64,000 nt of DNA from Acidiphilium multivorum AIU301 (GTDB lineage Bacteria; Pseudomonadota; Alphaproteobacteria; Acetobacterales; Acetobacteraceae): the NCBI RefSeq assembly GCF_000202835.1, contig NC_015178.1, forward strand, positions 186,001-250,000. Direction: 5' to 3'. Positions 1 through 6,760 of this stretch are shown here, piece after piece. The notes under the pieces were generated by a model. That model was not told where the DNA came from. It saw only the letters and a program-made list of their open reading frames with translations, and did no database searches. The position numbers and the translations under genes were made by a program. How positions within the stretch are numbered: position 1 is the first letter of the stretch; the number at the start of each line of letters is the position of its first letter.

Positions 1-501
1 TCGCAGGCACTACGCCCGGGCGGGCTGGCGCTGTCGCGCTTCACCGGGTTTGCCCCGCTCGCTGCCCGCAGCGCCGTGGACGCGGCACGGTGGCTGCTGG
101 AGCTGCCGGAGGGTGCCGAATTCCTCGACTACGCCGACCCGACGCGCGGGGTCTTCCGCCTCGCCGTGCTGGACCGGGCCGGCGTCCAGCTCCTTCTCCA
201 CGTCGCGCCGGCGGAGCTTGCGCTGCCGGACCCCGAGGCGCTGGAGGCGTTGTTCGCGGCCCCACAAGCAGGAGCCGATCCGACGCTCCTGCTTGGCCAG
301 CCCGCCCGCGCCACCGCGACCCGCGGGCGGCAGGTCTGCGTCTGCAACGCGGTTGCCGAACCCGCGATCCGCGCCGCGATCCGCGCCGGCTGCCGGAGCG
401 TCGAGGCGATCGGCGCCGCCACCGGCGCCGGCACCGGTTGCGGTTCATGCCATTCCGAACTGAAGGGATTTCTCCGCCATGACCTCGTTGCCGCCGAATA
501 G
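1..501 (+). CDS. nasA: Assimilatory nitrate reductase, C-terminal part (window edge)
   Basis: The frame is open from base 1 and ends at the TAG at 499-501, so only the last ~166 residues are present. The tail carries a BFD-like [2Fe-2S] motif: VCVCNAV, then about 30 residues later GTGCGSCHSEL, giving the C-x-C...C-x2-C pattern found at the C terminus of NasA-type molybdenum nitrate reductases, where it passes electrons toward the catalytic centre. The stop overlaps the next gene, a uroporphyrinogen methyltransferase for siroheme (the nitrite reductase cofactor), which fits a nitrate assimilation operon. A NirB-like protein with the same iron-sulfur domain is the main alternative. Confidence 0.72.
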   Translation, partial: SQALRPGGLALSRFTGFAPLAARSAVDAARWLLELPEGAEFLDYADPTRGVFRLAVLDRAGVQLLLHVAPAELALPDPEALEALFAAPQAGADPTLLLGQPARATATRGRQVCVCNAVAEPAIRAAIRAGCRSVEAIGAATGAGTGCGSCHSELKGFLRHDLVAAE

Positions 502-1264
502 CAAGGCACATCCCGTCATCCTCGCCGGCACCGGGCCGGGCGATCCGGATCTTCTCACCCTGCGGGCCGTACGGGCGATCGGCGCCGCCGAAATCATCCT
601 GCATGATGCGCTGGTCGATGCTCGCATCCTGGTCCTTGCCGCCCCGGATGCCGTCCTCATCCATGTCGGCAAGCGGTGTGGCCGGCACGCGATGAGCCAG
701 ACAGAGATCAACCGCCGCCTTGTCGAATGCGCGCGCACCGGCGCTCGGGTGCTACGGCTGAAGGGCGGAGATCCGATGATCTTCGGCCGGGCCGGCGAGG
801 AGATCGCGGCCTTGCGGGCCGCAGGCATCGCGGTCGAGGTGATCCCGGGGATCACCGCGGCCTCGGCGGCGGCGGCGTCTGCCTGCGTCTCGTTGACCGC
901 GCGGGGCAGGGCGCGCGCCGTCACCCTGGTCACCGGCCACACCGCCGATGGCGGGGTACCGCCTCAGGACTGGGCGGCGCTGGCCCGGCTCGATTCGACC
1001 CTCGTCTTCTACATGGGCTCCCGCCACGCCCGAGCGATCGCCGACCGCCTGATCGAGGCCGGGCTCGATCCCGCCACGCCGGCGATGCTGCTGACCAATG
1101 TCAGCCGCCCGAACGAGACGCGCCGGCTTGACCGCCTCATCGACCTCGCAGACGGAATCGCCGCCGCCGATCTCGCGGCCCCGGCGCTGATCCTGATCGG
1201 CGCCGCGCTCGACGCGGCGGTTCCGGTGGCGACTATTCGGGCGGACGCCCGCGAGCTGTCGTGA
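479..1264 (+). CDS. cobA: Uroporphyrinogen-III C-methyltransferase
   Basis: This 261-residue protein has the usual SUMT length. It has the glycine-rich N-terminal signature (LAGTGPGDPDLLTLRA), the VLRLKGGDPMIFGRAGEE motif and the VIPGITAASA loop, which bind S-adenosylmethionine and uroporphyrinogen III. The enzyme methylates C2 and C7 to make precorrin-2, the branch point to siroheme and cobalamin. The ATG lies inside the end of the nitrate reductase gene (23-bp overlap), suggesting translational coupling and a role in siroheme supply for nitrite reductase. Its 3' end overlaps the convergent dehydrogenase gene by 32 bp. Confidence 0.93.
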   Translation: MTSLPPNSKAHPVILAGTGPGDPDLLTLRAVRAIGAAEIILHDALVDARILVLAAPDAVLIHVGKRCGRHAMSQTEINRRLVECARTGARVLRLKGGDPMIFGRAGEEIAALRAAGIAVEVIPGITAASAAAASACVSLTARGRARAVTLVTGHTADGGVPPQDWAALARLDSTLVFYMGSRHARAIADRLIEAGLDPATPAMLLTNVSRPNETRRLDRLIDLADGIAAADLAAPALILIGAALDAAVPVATIRADARELS

Positions 1265-1817
1265 GCCAGCCCCGCGCCTCGACATGGTCGGCGATCCGGC
1301 GAGCCGTTTCGGGCATCGACATCCCTTCGGCGCGCCATCGCTCGCGAAGTACCGCGATTTCAGACAGCCGTGCGGCCCAGTCCGCCCCGAATTCGACTTC
1401 GAGATGCCGACGCAGCACAGAGGACAGGCCGGCTGCCTGACCGCCGGTCGAGACCGTCAGCAGCAGATCGCCGCGCCTCACCTGCGCCACGGAATGAAAG
1501 TCGCAGTCGGGCAGGCGGTCCTCGACATTCACCAGCACGCGCGCCGCCCGCGCCGCCGCGACCAGGCCCGCGCGAACCACGTCCGGAACGTCGACGATCC
1601 AGAGCGCATGCAGTCGCGCGAGGTCATCGCCCGTCGGCATTCTGCGGCATAGCGCGGCGCCAGCTTCCGCGATCGTCGCCGCATCCGGATCGTCACTGAA
1701 CAGCAGGGCGGCATCGGCGCCGCCTTCACGCAGCGCACGCAGCCTGCGAAGCGACATAGGACCGTTGCCGCATACGCTGAGACGGCAATAGCTCGGATCG
1801 AGCACGATCGGAATCAT
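1233..1817 (-). CDS. Precorrin-2 dehydrogenase / siroheme synthase N-domain protein
   Basis: The 194-residue protein resembles the stand-alone N-terminal half of CysG (Met8p/SirC type). It has a Rossmann-like start (PIVLDPSYCRLSVCGNGP), the acidic strand WIVDVPDVV, and the VNVEDRLPDCDFHSVAQV and DLLLTVSTGGQAAGLSSVLR motifs that surround the active site of precorrin-2 dehydrogenase/ferrochelatase. It would oxidise precorrin-2 to sirohydrochlorin with NAD and possibly insert iron. It converges on cobA, whose product is its substrate, so the pathway step order is split across two opposed genes sharing 32 bp of 3' end. Confidence 0.85.
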   Translation of the reverse strand: MIPIVLDPSYCRLSVCGNGPMSLRRLRALREGGADAALLFSDDPDAATIAEAGAALCRRMPTGDDLARLHALWIVDVPDVVRAGLVAAARAARVLVNVEDRLPDCDFHSVAQVRRGDLLLTVSTGGQAAGLSSVLRRHLEVEFGADWAARLSEIAVLRERWRAEGMSMPETARRIADHVEARGWLTTARGRPPE

Positions 1818-2246
1818 GAGATCATCCCAACATGAAACGGAACCGCATCAAGGCTAGCAACCGCAAGATCGCTCACAATCGTGCGTCAGGAGGATAGCGG
1901 CGCCTTGTCTGCTTTCAGAAGTTCAAAAATCGCTGCGTTACGACCGAAACCCAGATAGAGGCCGCCCCTTGTGCCCGCGAACGACCGCCCTTGGGATCAT
2001 TCAATTTGACCTCGGTGTCCTTGTCGGGTTGCTCCACGCCAAGGCTGATCGTCCCCTGAATGGCGACTTTCCTCTGGTCGGGAGCCGTAAGCCGCCATTA
2101 CGGCTTCGGCCCGGCCTCGCCGCAAGGTGAACATCTGGTATCCGCTTTCGTAAGACATCAGCCGACTGGCCGCTATACGTCCCCATTGGTGCTACCCAGC
2201 GGATATAAAATCATAAATCTACTGGTCACTGCCTACACTTGGTCGC
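1818..2246. other. Intergenic region without a convincing gene
   Basis: This stretch of about 430 bp holds the likely promoter of the minus-strand dehydrogenase near 1820-1900. A minus-strand frame at about 1910-2080 ends at a TGA and looks mildly coding, but has no start and no recognisable family; it may be a gene remnant. Confidence 0.4.
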
Positions 2247-2534
2247 TCAGGCCACATTTGCCTGAAAACGGCGTACTGGTGGCTGCTTGTGTTGTCGTGC
2301 AAGCCAAAGGTCATAGTTTGCCTGCATCCCAAGCCATGCCTGGGCCGTGCTCACGCCAGCCTGTTCAAGCCGGATCGCCAAATCAGGGCTAATGGCAGCC
2401 CTGGCGTTCAACACACGCGACAACGCTGCGCGGGACATAGCCAGCCTCTGGGCGGCCTCGGTAACGGAAAGCCCCAGATCACTGATGACATCCTCTCTTA
2501 GCAGTTCGCCAGGATGTGGCGGATTATGCATCAT
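2247..2534 (-). CDS. higA: HigA-family XRE antitoxin
   Basis: This 95-residue protein has the HigA layout: an N-terminal NPPHPGELLREDVISDLGLS segment followed by an XRE helix-turn-helix (VTEAAQRLAMSRAALSRVLN) and a C-terminal tail. HigA neutralises HigB and represses the operon. It begins 11 bp downstream of the higB stop, the normal toxin-first order of higBA loci. Its own promoter region, upstream of higB, is now separated by a 1.2-kb insertion element, so expression may depend on readthrough from the element. Confidence 0.9.
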   Translation of the reverse strand: MMHNPPHPGELLREDVISDLGLSVTEAAQRLAMSRAALSRVLNARAAISPDLAIRLEQAGVSTAQAWLGMQANYDLWLARQHKQPPVRRFQANVA

Positions 2535-2801
2535 TTTGCCTTCTCCTAGTGGTAGTCTTGATAATTCACCAACTCAACGCCAGCCTCAACGAACCGAAAC
2601 GTCACTCTCCAATTCCCGTTGACCCACACGGACCAGTGCCCGGCAAGGTCACCTTTCAGTGGGTGCAGCTTAAACGCCGGGATGTTCATATCCTTCGGCG
2701 TCTGCGCCACATCCAAAAGGCCAAGAATGCGCTTCAACTTGCCAGCCTGTGCGGCTTGAATCCCGCGCATGGAGCCCGTGCGGTAAAACGCCTCCAGACC
2801 C

Positions 2802-4029
2802 CAGGGGCTACGCATGAAAATTTCGGGCATAGTTGACGGCATGGAATCGGGTGTGATTCGGGGAGTCTCCTTGAGATTGGGAGACGTGCATGTCGGTGAG
2901 GCGGCTTGTGGAGGAATTTTCGGCGTTGGAAGACCCCCGCTGCGGCGGCAAGGTTGAGCACCGGCTAATTGATATTCTGGTGATTGCGGTGTGCGCGGTG
3001 ATTGCCGGGGCGGAAAGCTGGGAGGATATGGCACTGTATGGCCGTAGCAAGCAGGAATGGCTGGGCACGTTTTTGGCGCTGCCGAACGGCATTCCATCGC
3101 ACGACACCTTCCGGCGTGTGTTCATGCTGATCGATACCGGGCGTTTCGAGGCATGTTTCGAAGCGTGGGCGCGCTCATTCGGGACGACTTTGGACCGGGA
3201 AGTGGTGGCGATTGACGGGAAAACGATCCGCGGCTCGTTTGATCGCAGCCGGGACCAGGCGGCGCTTCACGTTGTGAGTGCATGGGCGAGTGATCGGGGG
3301 CTGGTGCTCGGCCAGCGTCAGGTCGGCGACAAATCGAACGAGATCACCGCGATCCCGGAATTGCTGGATGTGCTGGACATCAAGGGCGCCATTGTCACGC
3401 TGGACGCGATGGGGTGCCAGCGAGCCATCGCGTCCAAAATTCTCGAGCGGGGTGCTGATTATCTCGTCACCCTCAAAGCAAACCAGGGGAAGAAACACAG
3501 CGCCGTGCAGGAGTATTGCGCAACCACCTGCTTCAGCCGCTCACCCGTTGATCGGCCGGTGCATGACGAATTCGATGATGGTCATGGTCGTCTTGTTCGG
3601 CGCCGGGTGTTCGTCTGTCCGGACGCCGTAGCGCTGGAACCGCTGCGCGACTGGCCGGGGTTGAAGAGCGTTCTGGCCGTGGAAACCATCCGCGGCGTCA
3701 ACGGATCCGGCAAGATCGAAGCCGAAATCCGCTACTTCCTGTCCAGCAGCGACGATCAACCCGAAATCCTGGCGAAAGCGATCCGTCAACATTGGCAGAT
3801 CGAGAACAGCCTACACTGGGTGCTCGACGTCACCTTCAACGAAGATCACTGCCGGATCCGGGATCGCAACGCCGTCCAGAACTTCTCCCTGCTTCGCAAG
3901 ATCGCAATCAACCTCGTTCGCCGCCATCAGGCATCAAAGGCCAGTCTCAAGGGGCGCCGCAAAATGGCCGCCTGGGATAACCGTTACATGGAGCAAGTGC
4001 TCACCGGCTTCTTTCATGCGTAACCCCTG
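2802..4029 (+). mobile_element. ISAs1-family insertion sequence, complete
   Basis: The terminal inverted repeats are CAGGGGCTACGCATGAAAA at 2802-2820 and, on the other strand, CAGGGGTTACGCATGAAAG at 4011-4029. The element is 1228 bp. It is flanked by a perfect 10-bp direct repeat CTCCAGACCC at 2792-2801 and 4030-4039, the size expected for ISAs1 elements. It carries one transposase and sits inside higB. A truncated relative lies at 16320-16785. Confidence 0.93.
2890..4023 (+). CDS. ISAs1-family DDE transposase
   Basis: This 377-residue protein is full length for the family. It has the N-terminal DDE-associated domain (VEEFSALEDPRCGGKVEHRL), the first catalytic Asp in VVAIDGKTIRGSFD, the second region TLDAMGCQRAIA, and a C-terminal HWQIENSLHWVLDVTFNEDH segment. 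The stop lies within the right inverted repeat. No frameshift is seen, so the protein may be active. Confidence 0.93.
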   Translation: MSVRRLVEEFSALEDPRCGGKVEHRLIDILVIAVCAVIAGAESWEDMALYGRSKQEWLGTFLALPNGIPSHDTFRRVFMLIDTGRFEACFEAWARSFGTTLDREVVAIDGKTIRGSFDRSRDQAALHVVSAWASDRGLVLGQRQVGDKSNEITAIPELLDVLDIKGAIVTLDAMGCQRAIASKILERGADYLVTLKANQGKKHSAVQEYCATTCFSRSPVDRPVHDEFDDGHGRLVRRRVFVCPDAVALEPLRDWPGLKSVLAVETIRGVNGSGKIEAEIRYFLSSSDDQPEILAKAIRQHWQIENSLHWVLDVTFNEDHCRIRDRNAVQNFSLLRKIAINLVRRHQASKASLKGRRKMAAWDNRYMEQVLTGFFHA

Positions 4030-4139
4030 CTCCAGACCCTTATCTCGGAAACTCAAAATCATAAGCAACCGTAGCGCGTAACGCGTCACTATACAACTTC
4101 AATCAACACGGTCACGCCCAAAATCGACCGGTTTCGGAC

Positions 4140-4228
4140 ACCTAGCCGAGAATATGCCCAAAACTATGCTTGACGGCATTGTGGGCATTGTCCGATCTTA
4201 AAGGCAGGTTTTTGGACGAAATTGCCCT
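4140..4228 (+). promoter_or_regulatory. Possible res-like recombination site / promoter of the serine recombinase
   Basis: Between the broken higB promoter and the recombinase start there is an inverted pair ATGCCCA (4154-4160) and TGGGCAT (4182-4188). Serine resolvases usually bind dyads directly upstream of their own gene, so this could be the crossover or regulatory site. No full three-subsite res could be defined by eye. Confidence 0.3.
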
Positions 4229-4798
4229 ATGTCGCGCGTGTTTTTGTATGCCCGTGTCTCGACGGTCGAGCAGACCGCCGAGAATCAGATCGCCGAGGCG
4301 AAGGCCGCAGGATTCGCCATCCGTCCGAACAGGATCATTACGGAAACGATCTCGGGCAGCATCGCGGCTCGTCAGCGGCCGGAGTTCCGCCGCCTCCTCG
4401 ATCGCCTCGAAGATGGGGACGTTCTCGTTGTCACCAAACTCGACCGTCTCGGCCGCAGCGCGCTCGACGTGCGGGCTACCGTCGATGCCCTAGCCGGCCT
4501 CGGGGTCCGGCTGCATTGTCTGGCCCTGGGCGGCGTCGATCTCACCAGCTCGGCCGGCCGCATGACCATGCAAGTGATCGCCGCTGTAGCGGAGTTCGAG
4601 CGGGACCTGCTGATTGAACGAACACAAGCCGGGGTCCAACGAGCCAGAGCGAGCGGCAAGGCGATCGGTCGGCCAGCATCTTTAACAGAAGAGCAAAAGG
4701 CGGCAGTCAGGGCGGAGCGAGATTCTGGTGCATCAATTTCATTCCTAGCGCGGAGCTATAAGGTCAGCCGTCAGACCATCGGCCGTGTCTGCGAATGA
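4229..4798 (+). CDS. Serine recombinase (resolvase/invertase family)
   Basis: The 189-residue size matches Tn3-type resolvases and DNA invertases. The catalytic serine lies in [16 protein letters not shown], and [17 protein letters not shown] and [18 protein letters not shown] complete the resolvase domain. The C terminus ([10 protein letters not shown]...[19 protein letters not shown]) is a Hin-type DNA-binding helix-turn-helix. It would bind a res or inversion site and recombine DNA through a phosphoserine link. No transposase partner is intact beside it; an IS701 fragment follows directly. Confidence 0.9.
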   Translation: MSRVFLYARVSTVEQTAENQIAEAKAAGFAIRPNRIITETISGSIAARQRPEFRRLLDRLEDGDVLVVTKLDRLGRSALDVRATVDALAGLGVRLHCLALGGVDLTSSAGRMTMQVIAAVAEFERDLLIERTQAGVQRARASGKAIGRPASLTEEQKAAVRAERDSGASISFLARSYKVSRQTIGRVCE

Positions 4799-4804
4799 AG
4801 CCTT

Positions 4805-4936
4805 GCCGTGCGGGTGCGGGTCGCCGATGGACCGCCGCAGCGCATCCGCGACATGGGGGCTCAGCACATGCCAGGTGAAGAGATCTGGCTCATCGGAGAG
4901 CGCCGTGCGAATGGCGAATGCAAATACTACCTCGTC
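4805..4936 (+). pseudogene. IS701-family transposase fragment
   Basis: The translated stretch has VRVADGPPQRIRDMG followed by EIWLIGERRANGECKYYLV, typical of the C-terminal half of IS701 (DDE_5) transposases. It has no start and is cut at the left end of the IS5 element near 4935. Confidence 0.6.
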
Positions 4937-6502
4937 ACCCGTGAAAAATCGAACTTTGCTGATCTGGGGGCGATGTTTTGGTGGCTGGCAATATTGGGAT
5001 TTGCAGGGTCTGGGCGAGCTGAGGGGAAAAACCTTGCAAAACCGTTGGAGCGTTGCGCGGTGGTCGCGATCGTGATTCTCTCCCTTTGATGTCGAACATC
5101 ATGCGTTTGGCGTGGAGGAAAGAATGCCGCCGAAGCTGAATGCCTCGCAGGATGATCTCGAACTGTTCCGCTCGCGGCTGGAGAACATCATCGACCAGCG
5201 GCATCCCCTGGTGCGGCTGGCCCGGCTGATCGACTGGCGGGTTTTCGAGGAACGCTTCGGCTCACTCTACGCCGAGGCGGCGGGACGTCCGGCACTGCCG
5301 ACCCGCCTGATGGTGGCGCTGCATCTTCTCAAGCACATGGATGGGCTGTCCGACGAAGCGATCTGCGCGCGCTATCTCGACAGTCCGTATGTCCAGGCAT
5401 TCTGCGGCGAGACGCATTTCCAGCACACGCTGCCGCTTGACCGATCCTCGATGACGCGCTGGCGCAAACGGATCGGGCCCGAGCGGATGGAGGCCCTGCT
5501 CGCCGAGACGCTGGCGGCCGCCGAGCGGGGTGGGGCCGTGGCGGAGAAGCACTACAAGCGGGTCACCATCGATACCACGGTCCAGCCAAAGGCCGTGACG
5601 CATCCGACCGACAGCAAGCTCCTGCACAGCGGCATCGAGACACTGGCGCGGATGGCACGCAAGCACGGTATCACGCTACGCCAGTCGTATCGCCGGGTCG
5701 CGCGCTACGCCAGGCAGGAGGCGGCGCGCCTGCACCATGGTGGCAAACGCCGCGAGGCCGAGGCTCGCGTGCGCAAGCTGCGAACCTGGCTGGGCCGGCT
5801 GGCTCGTGACATCACCCGCAAGATCGCAGGCAACGCTGAAGCGAAGGCCACTTTCGCCGAAACGCTGGGCCTGATCAATCGCCTGCTTCGCCAGAAGCGC
5901 TCCGACCGCGGTGCCGACAAGCTCTATTCCCTGCACGCGCCTGAGGTGGAGTGCATCGGCAAGGGCAAGGCCAGGACGCGATTCGAATTCGGCGTGAAGG
6001 TCTCCATCGCCACCACCAACGCCGCCGCACCCGGCGGTCAGTTCGTTCTCGGCATGCAGAGCCAGCCGGGAAATCCCTATGACGGCCACACCCTGGCCGG
6101 CCAGATCGAGCAGGTCGAGCGGATCACCGGCGTTGCCGTCGCCCGCGCCTATGTCGACCGCGGCTATCGCGGCCACGGCGTCGAAGCCGAGGGCAGAAGG
6201 ATCTTCATCTCCCGCCAGAAACGCGGCATCACCCCCACCATCCGCCGCGAGTTGCGCCGACGCACAGCCATCGAACCCGTCATCGGCCACATGAAGACCG
6301 ATGGCCATCTGGGGCGAAACTTCCTGCTCGGCTTCGACGGTGATGCCATCAACGCCATCCTTGCCGGCGCCGGCCACAACCTCCGGCTGCTCCGCAGATG
6401 GCTGATCAGGCTTCTTTGCGCCATCTTCACATGGCTCTCGGCCGCAAGACCCTCTCCAGACCTTCGCCTACCGAACTACCACATCGCTTAATTCACAGAC
6501 GA
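4935..6502 (+). mobile_element. IS5-family insertion sequence, copy 1
   Basis: The ends are TCACCCGTGAA at the left and TTCACAGACGA at the right, degenerate relative to the second copy at 60056-61608 (TCGCCTGTGAA/TTCACAGGCGA). No matching target duplication is visible, so this is probably an older insertion or one altered by recombination. It separates an IS701 fragment from an orphan reading frame at 6501-6692. Confidence 0.8.
5124..6491 (+). CDS. IS5-family DDE transposase (copy 1, apparently intact)
   Basis: A strong ribosome site (GGAGGAAAG) precedes the ATG at 5124. The ~455-residue protein has an N-terminal IS5 domain (LPTRLMVALHLLKHMDGLSD), the first Asp in RVTIDTTVQPKAV, the second in ARAYVDRGYRGHG and the Glu in RRTAIEPVIGHMKTD. 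A basic insert rich in Arg/Lys (RRVARYARQEAARLHHGGK) lies between the first two catalytic residues. All three acidic positions remain, unlike copy 2, which has lost the second. Confidence 0.9.
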   Translation: MPPKLNASQDDLELFRSRLENIIDQRHPLVRLARLIDWRVFEERFGSLYAEAAGRPALPTRLMVALHLLKHMDGLSDEAICARYLDSPYVQAFCGETHFQHTLPLDRSSMTRWRKRIGPERMEALLAETLAAAERGGAVAEKHYKRVTIDTTVQPKAVTHPTDSKLLHSGIETLARMARKHGITLRQSYRRVARYARQEAARLHHGGKRREAEARVRKLRTWLGRLARDITRKIAGNAEAKATFAETLGLINRLLRQKRSDRGADKLYSLHAPEVECIGKGKARTRFEFGVKVSIATTNAAAPGGQFVLGMQSQPGNPYDGHTLAGQIEQVERITGVAVARAYVDRGYRGHGVEAEGRRIFISRQKRGITPTIRRELRRRTAIEPVIGHMKTDGHLGRNFLLGFDGDAINAILAGAGHNLRLLRRWLIRLLCAIFTWLSAARPSPDLRLPNYHIA

Positions 6503-6692
6503 CTACCTCTCCAACGAGAGCGAGGCCGGCGCACCACCACCATTGCTTCCCTTGCCACCGCTCGGCCCACTCGAGCGCCGCCAGTTCGACTACACAGACC
6601 TCACCGACAGCCTCGCAGAACTCGACGCCAACATCCGCAGCACGCGGCAATCACTGGATGGGATGGTGTGGAAATGGCAAGGCGAGCCGTAA
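6501..6692 (+). pseudogene. Orphan C-terminal coding fragment next to IS5
   Basis: Directly after the IS5 end a frame runs DDYLSNESEAGAPPPLLPLP, then FDYTDLTDSLAELDAN and DGMVWKWQGEP before TAA. It has a proline-rich linker and an amphipathic helix, and looks like the tail of a gene whose front was removed by the IS. The family is not recognised. Confidence 0.4.
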
Positions 6693-6760
6693 TGAACAAG
6701 CACATTTTTGTTTGACTTCGTTCTCCCGCCAAACCTCCATGAGAAAGAGTCAATAAACCG

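Larger units (their letters stand above)
2546..4062 (-). pseudogene. higB: higB toxin gene split by an ISAs1 element
   Basis: The C-terminal part (2546-2801) encodes a HigB RNase toxin with LHPLKGDLAGHWSVWVNGNW and the terminal NYQDYH. The missing start lies beyond the insertion: on the minus strand from ATG 4062 the codons read MILSFRDKGLE and meet the 10-bp target duplication at 4030-4039. Joining both sides gives an uninterrupted protein of about 92 residues, the normal HigB length. The end of the element itself supplies an in-frame ATG at 2815 (MRSPW then GLEAFYRTG), so a toxin differing only in its first few residues could still be made. HigB toxins cleave ribosome-bound mRNA. Confidence 0.9.

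Noticed and set aside
1910-2080. A minus-strand stretch that looks mildly coding near the siroheme gene
   Set aside because: No start codon, stop close upstream and no recognisable family.
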